DNA of 64,000 nt. Source: Acidobacteriota bacterium (GTDB lineage: Bacteria > Acidobacteriota > Vicinamibacteria > Vicinamibacterales > UBA8438). The stretch is from assembly GCA_009838525.1 (NCBI GenBank), contig VXRJ01000003.1, positions 1 to 64,000 on the forward strand, given 5' to 3'. Made by a program: the position numbers and the translations under genes. Every line of letters starts with the position of its first letter. Positions within the stretch are counted from its first letter, which is position 1. Shown here piece after piece: positions 52,656-62,217 of this stretch. Under the pieces are notes generated by a model. That model ran no database searches. It worked only from the letters and a program-made list of their open reading frames with translations, and was not told the DNA's origin.

Positions 52656-53903
52656 TCAGGGAACGAGCGCGAACAGGACTTCCGAGCGCCCCCCGCTGCG
52701 ATGATCGCCGCGCGCGTTCACGTTGTCTTCGTTCCACGCCAGCGCGAAGCGCGAGCCGGCGGCCCGGATGGCGGGAATGAGCGACGCCGTAGGGTTGTCG
52801 GTGAGCCGGCGCGGCGCCCGGACGGGGATGCCCGCCGCCGTGAACTGCTGGAAGTACACCTCGTGGGGCCGGCCCGGCTCGGACTCGTCCGACCATGCCA
52901 ATCCGAACCGCGCGCCGTTCCAGGCGATGTAGGCGCCCAGCGATTCCCCCGCGGTGTCGGATACACGCGCCGCCACCGGCTCGATGCCGTGAGGCAGTTC
53001 CTCCTCGTCGACGACCGCGAGATAGACTTCCGCGTTCCCGTCGCGCGTGTCCCACCAGGTGACGGCGGCTCGCCCGGCGCCGAAAGCGAGGTCGGGATAA
53101 ACGGAGGATGCGCCGTCGTCGGCGCTCAGCCGATGGAGTGCCACCCGGTCACGGCCGAGGCGCGCGACGAAGAGCTCGGAAGCGCGCGTCCCCAGTTGCG
53201 CATCGAAGGCAACCCACGGAACGCCCTCGGCGTCCACGCGCAGATTCAGGTTCCACGTCGTGCGGCTCGCATCGGCGATGCGGCGCGCCGCTCCGACGGG
53301 CTCGCCGTCCAGATCGAGCTGCTGTGCCCAGATGGCGGCCGAAGGCTCTCCCTCCGCAGGCGTCCGCGGGTCGTCGGCTGCAGGCCTCCGCGAACCGTCG
53401 CTTTCCGACTCCCGCGCCTCCTCGATCCAGACGCACTGAATCCGGTCGTCGGCCGCCGCGACCACCGTCGCCCGCCCGTGGCGGCGGGGATCGGACAGCG
53501 TTCTCTCCCAGAGGGGCGCGCCGTCGGCCGTCCACGCGCCGACCTTGGCGAACGACGTGGAATCGTCTGCGGCAACTTCGTACCAGCCGACGACCAGGTC
53601 GTCCGAGACGCTCGGGCGGGAAACCGCGAGGCTCGGCTCGTACGAGCGCCCCGCGCCCGTCGTTAGTCGGTACTCCTGGGAGACCGGCCTGCCGCTTCCG
53701 TCGACGAGCCGCGCATGGATCTCCGGCAGCCCATGGCGCGTGTCATGCCACGCGATCGCGAAACCGCGGGGATGCGGCGCGAGGCTTGCTTCGTAGGCCC
53801 CACGCCCACTCCGGCTGACCTGTACGGCGTCCGACTGGGCGCCAGCGGGCGACGCGGCGGAAAAAAGAGCGGACGCCAGCAGTATGGCAACCGACGGCCT
53901 CAT
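52656..53903 (-). CDS. Exported beta-propeller protein
   Basis: A 415-residue secreted protein (signal ending ASPAGAQ). It has WD40/BNR-like strands with repeated GWYEVAADDSTSF, RIQCVWIEEARES, TWWDTRDGNAEVYLAV and FGLAWSDESE segments, predicting a propeller. No catalytic motif was recognised. It is the last gene of the minus-strand set with the CobN-like cluster, 75 bases after the CobN-family stop, so it may belong to that transcript. The 29-bp repeat lies between them. Confidence 0.7.
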   Translation of the reverse strand: MRPSVAILLASALFSAASPAGAQSDAVQVSRSGRGAYEASLAPHPRGFAIAWHDTRHGLPEIHARLVDGSGRPVSQEYRLTTGAGRSYEPSLAVSRPSVSDDLVVGWYEVAADDSTSFAKVGAWTADGAPLWERTLSDPRRHGRATVVAAADDRIQCVWIEEARESESDGSRRPAADDPRTPAEGEPSAAIWAQQLDLDGEPVGAARRIADASRTTWNLNLRVDAEGVPWVAFDAQLGTRASELFVARLGRDRVALHRLSADDGASSVYPDLAFGAGRAAVTWWDTRDGNAEVYLAVVDEEELPHGIEPVAARVSDTAGESLGAYIAWNGARFGLAWSDESEPGRPHEVYFQQFTAAGIPVRAPRRLTDNPTASLIPAIRAAGSRFALAWNEDNVNARGDHRSGGRSEVLFALVP

Positions 53904-53945
53904 TGAAGCATGTCCCCGATGCGGCGCGCGATCCGCCCTAACGCT

Positions 53946-53974
53946 GCTCGAATGCAGCGGGGGCTTCACCACGG
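53946..53974 (-). repeat. Stop-associated 29-bp repeat, copy 3
   Basis: On the minus strand CCGTGGTGAA, G, CCCCC, GCTGCATTCGAGC. It begins four bases after the TAG stop of the CobN-family gene (53979-53981). The same spacing is seen at the ligD and membrane-protein copies. Confidence 0.7.
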
Positions 53975-53978
53975 CCTC

Positions 53979-56900
53979 CTAGCCGCGCCGGCGCCAGCGC
54001 CACAGGGCGAGCAGGCCCAAAACCGGGACGCCGACCCAGAGCGGGGTCCACACGCGGTCATCCGACCCCGTGGCCGGTGGCGCGGGCAGCAGTTCGGCGG
54101 CATCCGCCGATTCCTCCATCCGGTAGCCCTCGATGTTCATCGTCGTCAGACTCGGCCGCGATTCGTTCCAGCGGACGAACTCCTCGGCCTCCGCCGCCGC
54201 GGACTCGATGTCGGCGCCGATCGCCTCCTCCATTGCCGTGCGGTAGGCCTCGAGCGCCGGACCCGGAATGTTCATCACGGCCCCCTGCTCCAGAACGTAG
54301 CGCAGCAGCCGGGGATTGCCGCAGGTGTGTGTGGAGCAGCCGACCCCGTGCGCGGCGACGCTGTCGACGTGCTCGCGGAGCAGGCGATCGAGCGTCGCAT
54401 CGTCCGCCGACCAGTACCCCTTGCGAATCGTCTCGACCATCCGGCCGGTGATGTCCTGGTAGGCGTGAGGCGAGTGCTCGTCGAAGAACGCCTTCAGGTC
54501 GAGGTCGTGCTTGTCCTCGACGTACACGGCGAACGACTCGTTCCACATCGCGTCGTCGACAGTCTCCGGCACCGTGGCGTCCCAGCCCCACAGGTACTCG
54601 ACAAACGCGCGCATCTCGCCGGCGCCGGCGTAGCCCTCGCGCTGCATCCCCTCGATCCAGACGGGGTTGACGTAGCGCGTCCGGAACTCCGCGCCGAGGA
54701 ACTTGTCGATGCCCGTCATCTCGGGCCGGCCCGGGTCGCGCGTGTTGGTGACGACCATCTGCGGGCTCTCGCCGTCGATGTTCCGGACGGCCGCCGCGAG
54801 GCCGCCCGCGTACATGAAGAAGTCGTCGTTGTCGAGGGCGCCGTAGAGCATGGTGGAGCTGCTGTGCACCACCTTCTCGGTACCGGAGAGGGCAAGACGG
54901 AACACGTCCTCCATCGGCTCGCCCCAAAATCCGTTGCCGTAGCCGTGGCCCATCTTCGACAGGTACTCGTCGGTCATCGGCCGGTCGCTGTCCCAGGTGC
55001 CGCTCGCGGCGGCGATTCGCGACGTGTTCAGGTTGAACGTCCCCGGTGGCTCGTCGAAGATGCGCACCCCGGCGCGCCTGTCGGCTTCCTCCTCCGCGTA
55101 TCCGCGGTCGATGAGCGCCGCACGCGTCGCCAGGTAGTGACGACGGACGAAGTTCTCGGCTTCTTCGAGCACCTTCACCCGCTGCACCGCTTCGTCCATC
55201 AGCCGCGTGACGTTGTTGAACATCCCCTCGGCGGCCGAGGCAATCACGATGTCCACGCGCGGCCGGCCGAGTTCGCGCGCCGGAACCACCTCGACGTCGA
55301 CTACGTTGCCGCGAGCATCCCAGACCGGGCGCGTACCGAGAAGGTGGAAGATCTGGGACTCCAGCACGCCCTCGTGCCGCATCGTCTCGGTGCCCCAGAT
55401 CACGAACGACACCTTCTCCGGGTACCGCCCGTGCTCGGCGACGTGGTCCTCCAGCATCTGGTCGGCGAGAGAGACGCCGAGTGTCCACGCGGCCGGCTTC
55501 GGCACCTTGTCGGGGTCGATGCCGTAGAAGTTCTTGCCCGTGGGGTAGGCGTCCGGATTGCGGATGGGCTCGCCCCCGTTCCCCACGGGGACGTAGCCGC
55601 CGTCGAGCGCGTGCAACAGGTGGCCGAGCTCGCGCGGCCCGGACTCCACGATGCGCCGCTCCATGTCCGCCGCCATCACCGTCGTGTCGTCCGGCAGCAG
55701 GTCGCGGTCGACCGACACGATGGCGTCCACCGTGCTCGCGCGCATCTCCGCCCCCGGCGTACGGCCGAAAGCATGCAGCCCATAAGGGATGTTCTGCCCC
55801 CGCAACTCGATCAGGTAATCCTCGATGGCGTGCAGCGTGTCGTGCTCGATCTCCGCCCCGGTCCCCAGGTCCAGGCCGAGGTCCTTGACCATCCCCAGGT
55901 CCTGCGCCTGCCGCCGGATCTCGTCCGCGTACGCCCCGGCGAGCTGCACGTTCTTGTGGACGTTGTTGTGATAGTCGTCGACGCTCTCGCTGAGCACGGC
56001 CAGCTCGGGCAGCAGCCCGCTCCTGACGAACGGCGGCACCATGTGGTCCACCAGCGTCGCCATGCCGCGGCGGCGCGCCACCAGTCCCTCCCCCACCACG
56101 TCGACGTTGTAGACGTACAGGTTGGGCAGGTCGGCGATCAGCGCATCCGGCGCGTCGGCCGCCGACAGTCCCAGGTCCTTGCCGTCGAGCCATTCGAGGG
56201 TGCCGTGCGTCCCCAGGTGAATGACCGCATCGGCGTCGAACCCGACCGGTTCGGGCGCCCGCAACCAGGAATAGGTCGCGACATACTGGTGATGCGGCGC
56301 CAGATCCTTGGCGTGATACAGCTTCTCGCCGTCCGCGCCCCACCCGCGCGCCGGCTGCGGCAGCACGGCGACGTTGCCAAAGCGCAAGGCCGGGATGATG
56401 AAGCTGCCGTCCCTCGCCATGAGGTTCACGTCCTCCGGCCTGCCCCAATCGGCGACCACCTTCTCGCGCAGCTCCGGCGCATAGCCCTCGAGCCAGCGGA
56501 GATAGTCACCCATCCAGGCGCGCGCGGCGCCGCGCCGGGTCAGCATCGCGTCGAGCTCGCCGGGGGCGTACCCGCCGACGTTCCGCGCCCGGGCGATCAT
56601 CTGATCGAGAAGCCCTTCCGACGACAGGTCGATATCGTCTCCGCCGAGGTCGTACCCGGCCGCCTGCATCCGCTGAAGGACGTTCGCCAGCGACTCGGCG
56701 ACGTTCAGGTAGCTGGCCCCTATGCCGGCCTTTCCCGGCGGGTAGTTGTAGAAGAGGATCGCCACCCGCTTCTCGGCGTTGTTGGTGGCGCCCAGCACCG
56801 CGTAACCCAACGCCCGCCGGACGGCCAGCGTGATGCGCGAGGAGATCGGCTGACTGGAGATGATGGTCAATCCCGTGTCCGGATCCGTGCGGCGTTCCTT

Positions 56901-58010
56901 GCTCCCGACGACCGTCGGCGCGACCAGCCCGGCCAGCTCCGGCGCGGCGATCTGGAACGTCCCCTCGAACATCGACAGCCCCTGCGCGGAGGCGCGCCAC
57001 TCGGCCTCGCTCCGGCCGTAGAGGCTGATCAGGCTCAGAACCGGGATGTCGAGCTTTCGCAGCGACTCGCCGGCGTCGGGGCCGGCGAAGCGGAACAGGA
57101 ACGTCAGCGCCACGTCGGCGCGCGCTGCCCCGTCCGGATCGCGGAGCAGCGTCTCGAAAGCAACGCCGGCCGGATAGCCGAAGATCGGAATCGCTTCGGC
57201 GCCCTGTCGCTCGATCTCGGCGATGATCGCATCGACGAGCGCGGTGTCTCCGTCGTCGTAGCTCGATCCGTAGAAGCCCACCGCCACTCGCAACCCACCC
57301 GGCCGGTGCTTGCCGGCGGCCCGGCGCCAGGTATCGAACGCCTCCCAGTCGGCAAACGCCCTGCCACCCGGCTCGGCGGCGTCTCCGCCCGTGCCTGGCA
57401 GGTCCGGGTAGTAGTAGCCGGCCTCCAGGCTCGGCTGCGGCTCCGGCACGTCGAGACCCGGCACGCCGGCCGCCGACAGCACGTACTTCAGCAGCCCCAC
57501 CTGGTTCGCGAATCCCGAGTACTCCCAGAACGCCCGTGCGCGGAGATCCCAGGCTACCCCGCGTTCGACGTAGTGCTCCCGTGGCAGCAGACCCTCGCCG
57601 ACGCCGAGCACGAGCCCCTGACCGGTGATCTGTTCGACAAGGTCGACGTCGTAAGTGGCGTCGAAGCGGTCGAGCGTGTGCGCGTCGTGGACGTGGAGAA
57701 CAAGCACGTCGCTACGCAGCACCTCTTCAAGATCGACAGAGTCGAGCAGCGATTCGGTAACAAGAGTGACCGAGACGCGCTCGCGCAGTCCGGGACGCTC
57801 GTCGAGCACCGCCTTCCAGGCGCTCAGGATACCGGGCAACGTGGTGTCGCCGGTGAGATACGCGAGCCGGATCTCCTGCGCCGCGGCCGAACCGGCCGTG
57901 GCGACGGTCAGCAAGGCGACGCCGGCCGCGATCCGCGCGATCCGCTTGAGCCGGCCGCTACGTCCGCAGCCGGCCGCACGCCATCGGGCATCCACAACCG
58001 CGTATTCCAT
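53979..58010 (-). CDS. Secreted, membrane-anchored CobN-family chelatase (HmuS-like)
   Basis: A 1343-residue CobN/BchH-type large chelatase subunit. Motifs: HLGTHGTLEWLDGKDLG (about 598-614), RRRGMATLVDHMVPP, WTLGVSLADQMLEDHV, ASAAEGMFNNVTRLMD and FDEPPGTFNLN. Unlike cytoplasmic cobaltochelatase it has an N-terminal signal (LKRIARIAAGVALLTVATAG, ending SAAAQ) and a C-terminal helix with an Arg tail (LWVGVPVLGLLALWRWRRRG), so it should face the periplasm. There are no CobS/CobT partners. In Bacteroidota such proteins (HmuS) sit with TonB-receptor, ExbB-like and DUF2149 genes and are reported to remove iron from haem. The same partners occur here, so haem dechelation fits better than B12 synthesis. 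ATG 58010. Confidence 0.9.
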   Translation of the reverse strand: MEYAVVDARWRAAGCGRSGRLKRIARIAAGVALLTVATAGSAAAQEIRLAYLTGDTTLPGILSAWKAVLDERPGLRERVSVTLVTESLLDSVDLEEVLRSDVLVLHVHDAHTLDRFDATYDVDLVEQITGQGLVLGVGEGLLPREHYVERGVAWDLRARAFWEYSGFANQVGLLKYVLSAAGVPGLDVPEPQPSLEAGYYYPDLPGTGGDAAEPGGRAFADWEAFDTWRRAAGKHRPGGLRVAVGFYGSSYDDGDTALVDAIIAEIERQGAEAIPIFGYPAGVAFETLLRDPDGAARADVALTFLFRFAGPDAGESLRKLDIPVLSLISLYGRSEAEWRASAQGLSMFEGTFQIAAPELAGLVAPTVVGSKERRTDPDTGLTIISSQPISSRITLAVRRALGYAVLGATNNAEKRVAILFYNYPPGKAGIGASYLNVAESLANVLQRMQAAGYDLGGDDIDLSSEGLLDQMIARARNVGGYAPGELDAMLTRRGAARAWMGDYLRWLEGYAPELREKVVADWGRPEDVNLMARDGSFIIPALRFGNVAVLPQPARGWGADGEKLYHAKDLAPHHQYVATYSWLRAPEPVGFDADAVIHLGTHGTLEWLDGKDLGLSAADAPDALIADLPNLYVYNVDVVGEGLVARRRGMATLVDHMVPPFVRSGLLPELAVLSESVDDYHNNVHKNVQLAGAYADEIRRQAQDLGMVKDLGLDLGTGAEIEHDTLHAIEDYLIELRGQNIPYGLHAFGRTPGAEMRASTVDAIVSVDRDLLPDDTTVMAADMERRIVESGPRELGHLLHALDGGYVPVGNGGEPIRNPDAYPTGKNFYGIDPDKVPKPAAWTLGVSLADQMLEDHVAEHGRYPEKVSFVIWGTETMRHEGVLESQIFHLLGTRPVWDARGNVVDVEVVPARELGRPRVDIVIASAAEGMFNNVTRLMDEAVQRVKVLEEAENFVRRHYLATRAALIDRGYAEEEADRRAGVRIFDEPPGTFNLNTSRIAAASGTWDSDRPMTDEYLSKMGHGYGNGFWGEPMEDVFRLALSGTEKVVHSSSTMLYGALDNDDFFMYAGGLAAAVRNIDGESPQMVVTNTRDPGRPEMTGIDKFLGAEFRTRYVNPVWIEGMQREGYAGAGEMRAFVEYLWGWDATVPETVDDAMWNESFAVYVEDKHDLDLKAFFDEHSPHAYQDITGRMVETIRKGYWSADDATLDRLLREHVDSVAAHGVGCSTHTCGNPRLLRYVLEQGAVMNIPGPALEAYRTAMEEAIGADIESAAAEAEEFVRWNESRPSLTTMNIEGYRMEESADAAELLPAPPATGSDDRVWTPLWVGVPVLGLLALWRWRRRG

Positions 58011-58020
58011 ACCGCACCTT

Positions 58021-58353
58021 TCAGTCGGGCACGTAGACGACCTGTCCATCGGCCAGGCGATAGGCGGTGCCGAGGCGCTCACCCTGTCCCCCGAGCGTCT
58101 CGCCGGTCAGCTCGTAGGCTGTGATCTCGGTGCCCCGCTTGACGATGATCTCGCTCAGGCCATCGGCGTTGGTCTTGACCAGCGTCACCTCGCTCTCCGG
58201 ATTGACCAGATCGCCGATGCGATAGACGGAAAAGAGCGTGATCATCAGGCCGACGATGAACACCACCGACACGTCGAAGATGTTCGCCACGCCGGAGAGC
58301 GGATCCTCGTCTTCCGCGTCAGCGGGCGACGGCAGATGCAGAAAGCGTCCCAT
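58021..58353 (-). CDS. DUF2149 membrane protein (HmuV-like)
   Basis: A 110-residue protein with the family blocks DPLSGVANIFDVSVVFIVGL (one transmembrane helix, about 24-48) and the C-terminal GTAYRLADGQVVYVPD. DUF2149 proteins appear with CobN-like and ExbB-like genes and probably act like ExbD in an energising complex. It overlaps the ExbB-like gene by 35 bases, and the CobN-like gene follows 10 bases after its stop, so all belong to one operon. The start ATG at 58353 is clear. Confidence 0.9.
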   Translation of the reverse strand: MGRFLHLPSPADAEDEDPLSGVANIFDVSVVFIVGLMITLFSVYRIGDLVNPESEVTLVKTNADGLSEIIVKRGTEITAYELTGETLGGQGERLGTAYRLADGQVVYVPD

Positions 58354-59005
58354 GGTGTCGTTCCTCCGGCGCGATTCCGCTCAGCGCGTCCCGCGCGAGC
58401 TCTCCGGCAAGGCGCTCGGCCAGGAACCGCTGCTCGCGCACAAACTCGTTGACCCAGCCGTGGCGCACGATCTGTATGACGTAGGCAATCGTCCCGGCCG
58501 CGAGGCCGACGATGGTCGTCGTGAAGGCGACGACCATCTGACCCGCCATCGCTTCGAGGTTGCCGGCCGTCAGCGAGGCCAACGCCGTCCCCATGGGAAT
58601 CAGCGTCCCGAGCAGGCCCAGGCTGGGCCCCACCTTGACCAGCAGCCGCGACCCGTTCAACGTGCGCCGGACCCGCTCCTCGCGCTCCAGAACGAGGTGC
58701 TCGAGACCACCGTCGGAGAACGACGGCTTGTGGCGTTCGGCCTCGACGTCACGGAGCAGGCGGCGGAGCGGCGCCGGCAACGCCGCACGACGCCCGGCGT
58801 CGGCGCCCAGCACCGAACCGGCATCCAGCCACGCGTTGAGGTCGAAGCCGCTGCGCTCCCGCCGCCGGGCGAGCCATTCCATCACGCATCCGCCAGCCAT
58901 GAAGACCGCCGCCGCCACCGCGACCCAGAGCATCGCGATCACCGGGAAGCGCAACACCTGCGCCAGAGCGAACAGGCCGTTCTCGAGGGTTCCGAGCAGG
59001 CTCAC
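58319..59005 (-). CDS. MotA/TolQ/ExbB-family proton channel (HmuU-like)
   Basis: A 228-residue membrane protein: N-terminal helix FPVIAMLWVAVAAAVFMAGG, a cytoplasmic part, then two helices GPSLGLLGTLIPMGTAL and MVVAFTTTIVGLAAGTIAYV. The glycine-rich GPSLGLLGTLIPMG is typical of TolQ/ExbB/MotA, which use the proton gradient to drive a partner. GTG 59005 makes a GTGA overlap with the upstream stop, so translation is coupled. It is expected to power the TonB-receptor pathway or the chelatase complex. Confidence 0.9.
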   Translation of the reverse strand: MSLLGTLENGLFALAQVLRFPVIAMLWVAVAAAVFMAGGCVMEWLARRRERSGFDLNAWLDAGSVLGADAGRRAALPAPLRRLLRDVEAERHKPSFSDGGLEHLVLEREERVRRTLNGSRLLVKVGPSLGLLGTLIPMGTALASLTAGNLEAMAGQMVVAFTTTIVGLAAGTIAYVIQIVRHGWVNEFVREQRFLAERLAGELARDALSGIAPEERHHGTLSASAVAR

Positions 59006-59574
59006 CCGCGCCTCCGGAGCGTGTGCAGACCGCCGAATGCAACGACTGCGGCGAACCCCAGGACTACGCCTGGATGCACGGAGGGCCTGACCATGTCTCC
59101 TGCAGCGAGGTTCATCCCCTGGGCCGCGCGCCATCCTCCGGCTACCCCCGGAGCGGCGGCGACGGCCAGTCCCAGCACGCCGAGTGCGGCCAGCGCGTCC
59201 TCACGGACCGAGCGCGCCGCAAACCCTGCATCGCGTGCCGCGGAAACGGCTGCAAGGGTGACGACACCCGCCGCCAGCAGGCACGCGAGCCACAGCGGCA
59301 GGCCGTAGCCGTCCAGCACCCTGCTCCATAACCCGCCTGCCGTTCCGGCGACCAGCGGAGCCACCAGCGATGCCGGAACTCCTCGCGGACGAACGAGCGA
59401 CAGGCCGGCAGCGGCCGCGACGAGCACGCCGGTCCATCCCGGATCCGGGCGGAGCCAGGCGCTGCCGATCAGGAATCCGGCCGCCAGCGCCAGGGCGCCG
59501 TAGCGGTCCCGCGCCTCGGTCGCTAAGACCGAAGCAGCGAGCGCGCACAACAGACCGACGGCATGTAGCGGCAA
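59002..59574 (-). CDS. Small polytopic membrane protein (HmuT position)
   Basis: A 190-residue membrane protein with about six hydrophobic helices (HAVGLLCALAASVLATEA, WTGVLVAAAAGLSLV, LWLACLLAAGVVTLAAVSA and others). No domain is recognised. It is the first gene of the operon and takes the place of HmuT, a membrane protein of unknown role. Start is probably TTG at 59574, since no ATG or GTG precedes the first helix in frame. It overlaps the ExbB-like gene by four bases. Confidence 0.65.
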   Translation of the reverse strand: MPLHAVGLLCALAASVLATEARDRYGALALAAGFLIGSAWLRPDPGWTGVLVAAAAGLSLVRPRGVPASLVAPLVAGTAGGLWSRVLDGYGLPLWLACLLAAGVVTLAAVSAARDAGFAARSVREDALAALGVLGLAVAAAPGVAGGWRAAQGMNLAAGDMVRPSVHPGVVLGFAAVVAFGGLHTLRRRG

Positions 59575-59653
59575 AATGAAGAAGCCCCGGGAAATCGGCG
59601 TGTTCGGACAGTCGCCTCACTCTATACGAGCGCCCCGAACGACGCCGTCGACT

Positions 59654-59694
59654 TTCAGGAATTCTTCAGGAACTCTTCAGGAACTCTTCAGAAC
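59654..59694. promoter_or_regulatory. 11-bp tandem direct repeats upstream of the TonB receptor
   Basis: TTCAGGAATTC (59654-59664), TTCAGGAACTC (59665-59675 and 59676-59686) and the partial TTCAGAAC (59687-59694) are joined head to tail. An 11-base period places each unit on the same face of the helix, as in direct-repeat boxes of OmpR/PhoB-type regulators. The array lies 120-160 bases before the receptor start and 80 bases before the divergent hmuT-like gene, so it could control both. Confidence 0.6.
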
Positions 59695-59812
59695 GGCGCT
59701 ACGAGCACTCGCTACACTCCGTTTTCGCGTCGAGTCTTCTACGTCAGCAGCTTGGCATCGCCTGGGTTTCCACACGTCGGCGCCCCCGTCGTCGACCCAG
59801 AGGAAGGACATC

Positions 59813-62176
59813 ATGACGACCCGGTATTCCGCCCTACTCGGCATTCTGCTGTGTTCGCTTGCCGTCGCTCCCCTCGGCGCCCAGGAGTCGACGATCGTGG
59901 CCGGCACGGTCACCGACTCGTCCGGCGGGGTCCTGCCAGGCGCCACCATCGAGGCGCTCCGCGGGCTGCGGGTGATTTCGACCGCGACCGCCGGGGCTGA
60001 CGGACGGTTCCAACTGGATCTGCCCTCGGGCGAACGCTATCGCGTGACGGCGCGACTCGACGGATTCGCGGCCGGCGAGATCGATCTCATTGCGGCCGAC
60101 GACGCGACCGCCGACTTCCGGCTCGGCATCGCCCCGCTGACCGACACGGTCGTCGTCACCGCGTCACGGACCGCGGAGGGGAGCGCGTCGGTCATGGATT
60201 CCCACTCGGTCTTCACCGAGGACGACATCGAGACGCTCGGAAGCCACTCTGTCGCGGACGTCCTGCGCTACGTGCCCGGCCTGAACATCGAGTCGACCGG
60301 GCGCGAAGGCCAGCTTGCATCGGTCTTCGCGCGCGGCGGCGAATCGGACTACAACCACGTGATGATCGACGGCGTCCGCGTGAACGCCAACGGCGGCTAC
60401 TACGACTTCAGCCGCGTCTCGGCCAACGAGATCGAGCGGGTCGAGGTGGTGCGGGGCGCCCAGTCGGCGCTCTACGGCTCGGACGCGATCGGCTCCGTCA
60501 TCCAGATCTTCACGAAGCGGGGAGCGCCGGACAGCGGCCCGGGGCTGGCCGGCTCCATCGAGGGAGGCTCGTTCGGGACCGCCCGCGGCGACCTGCGGGT
60601 GCTGGGCGGCGCCCAGCAGCGCGTCGACTACCAGCTCGGCGTCGCCTACCGCGGAACCGACGGCGCGTTTGGGGACCGCCTGACGGAGCGCGACCGCTTC
60701 GATCAGCATTCGATCGACGGCAACGTCGGCGCGATCATCGGTGACAGCACCAGGCTGCGGACCGGGTTCCGCTACAGCAACGCCCGCGCCAACTCCGTCG
60801 GCCCGATCACCTACGCGCCGGGCGACACCGGCACCGGCTACGACACGGACGACCTGACCTGGCACCTCGACTTCGACCAGACCCTCTCCTCGCGCATCGA
60901 CCATTCCGCAACCGTGAGCTACTTCCGATCCGGGCGCGAGTCCGTGGACGCCATCGGCGATCCGCAATACCGCGTCTTCGCGATCCTGGAAGGAACGCCG
61001 GGCGCGCTCTATCCGGCCGGGCCGCGGCTGGTACGGTTGCTGGACCAGGCGGCATTCGACACATTGGCTGCCGATCCTTCCAGTCTCGGCGCCGGCCAGT
61101 TCCTCGCACAGACCGGCCCGTTCAGCGGCTTCGACTGGCCCTTCGAATTCGAGGCGCAACTGCGGCGGCCCGCCGCCCGCTACCAGCTCAACGCGATCTG
61201 GATGGGTAACCAGGTCCTGAGCGCCGGGTATGACTACTACAGCGAGACCAATGCACTCGACGAGTTGCAGACGGTGGCGAACCACTCCTACTTCGTACAG
61301 CAGCAGTTCAACGTCGCCGACGCCTGGTTCGTCACCGCCGGGACGCGTATCGACGACAACGCCCACTACGGCGCGTCGGTCAATCCGAAGCTGTCGGCAG
61401 GAGGGTACCCGCTGCCCTTCCAAGAGGGCCCGCTCTCGTCGCTGAAGGTGTCGGCCAACATCGGCCGCGGCATCAAGAACCCGAGCTTCTCGCAGCTGTA
61501 CAGCTCGCAGTGGGTCGACGGAAACCTGTTGCTGCTGCCGGAGGAGGCAGTTACGGTCGACGCGGGCGCCGAGCTCACATTCGACGACCAGCGCTGGCTC
61601 GCGAGCTTCACCTGGTTCAACAACAACTACGAGAACCAAATCGCCTATTCACCCTCACCCGGCTTCGGGGGCGACGGCCTGCCCGACTACGTCAACATCG
61701 ACGGGTCGCGCGCCGGCGGCATCGAGTTCGAGTTCGGCCTGCAGCGGCCGATCGGCGGGCTCACCGCGAACGCCTCCTACGCCCTCGTCGACACCGAGGT
61801 GGTCACCAACGTCAGCACCAGCCAGCAGTTCCAGCCCGGCCAGCCGCTGCTGCGCCGGCCGCTGCATTCCGGCAACCTGCGCGTCGGCTACACGCGGGGG
61901 CGCGGCAGCCTGAACCTGAACCTGCGGGTGGTGGGGAACCGGCACGACAGTGCGTTCCTCGGCCTCGTGCGCGCCTCGGATGGGCGCAGCGTCGACATCA
62001 CCGTCAATCCGGGCTACACGCTGCTCACTCTCGGCGGACAGTTCCGCGTGCACCAAGACCTGACGCTCTTCCTGCGGATCGACAACGTGACGGACGAGAT
62101 GTACGACAGCGCGCTCGGCTACCCGGCCCTGCCGCGTGCGGTGGTCGCCGGCGGACGCTTCAACGTCGGCGGCTGA
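59813..62176 (+). CDS. TonB-dependent outer-membrane receptor (HmuR/BtuB-like)
   Basis: A 787-residue receptor. Signal (ending PLGAQ), a carboxypeptidase-regulatory-like segment (VAGTVTDSSGGVLPGATIEA, about 30-110), a plug domain (SVFTEDDIETLGSHSVADVL; VEVVRGAQSALYGSDAIGSV) and a 22-strand barrel ending VDITVNPGYTLLTLGGQF and RIDNVTDEMYDS. The ligand cannot be read; haem or a related tetrapyrrole is inferred from its divergent position next to the CobN/ExbB/DUF2149 genes, B12 being the alternative. ATG 59813 has AGGAAGGA before it; upstream in-frame starts would run through the repeat array. Confidence 0.9.
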   Translation: MTTRYSALLGILLCSLAVAPLGAQESTIVAGTVTDSSGGVLPGATIEALRGLRVISTATAGADGRFQLDLPSGERYRVTARLDGFAAGEIDLIAADDATADFRLGIAPLTDTVVVTASRTAEGSASVMDSHSVFTEDDIETLGSHSVADVLRYVPGLNIESTGREGQLASVFARGGESDYNHVMIDGVRVNANGGYYDFSRVSANEIERVEVVRGAQSALYGSDAIGSVIQIFTKRGAPDSGPGLAGSIEGGSFGTARGDLRVLGGAQQRVDYQLGVAYRGTDGAFGDRLTERDRFDQHSIDGNVGAIIGDSTRLRTGFRYSNARANSVGPITYAPGDTGTGYDTDDLTWHLDFDQTLSSRIDHSATVSYFRSGRESVDAIGDPQYRVFAILEGTPGALYPAGPRLVRLLDQAAFDTLAADPSSLGAGQFLAQTGPFSGFDWPFEFEAQLRRPAARYQLNAIWMGNQVLSAGYDYYSETNALDELQTVANHSYFVQQQFNVADAWFVTAGTRIDDNAHYGASVNPKLSAGGYPLPFQEGPLSSLKVSANIGRGIKNPSFSQLYSSQWVDGNLLLLPEEAVTVDAGAELTFDDQRWLASFTWFNNNYENQIAYSPSPGFGGDGLPDYVNIDGSRAGGIEFEFGLQRPIGGLTANASYALVDTEVVTNVSTSQQFQPGQPLLRRPLHSGNLRVGYTRGRGSLNLNLRVVGNRHDSAFLGLVRASDGRSVDITVNPGYTLLTLGGQFRVHQDLTLFLRIDNVTDEMYDSALGYPALPRAVVAGGRFNVGG

Positions 62177-62217
62177 TCGCGCGTCTCAGGGCTCCGAGGC
62201 ACACGGAGATCATCAAC

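Noticed and set aside
53979-58010. CobN for cobalamin synthesis
   Set aside because: It has a signal peptide and membrane anchor, no CobS/CobT partners and a haem-type neighbourhood.
53910-58124. Very long plus-strand open frame opposite the CobN-family gene
   Set aside because: Arg/Val/Asp-rich composition with no domain; it mirrors the real gene with clear motifs, signal and anchor.
59654-59694. CRISPR or PhoB box
   Set aside because: Units are adjacent with no spacers; the sequence does not match the PhoB consensus CTGTCAT, although the period is alike.
59575-59812. Cobalamin riboswitch before the TonB receptor
   Set aside because: No B12-box or the conserved helices could be found; the gap holds the 11-bp repeats instead.
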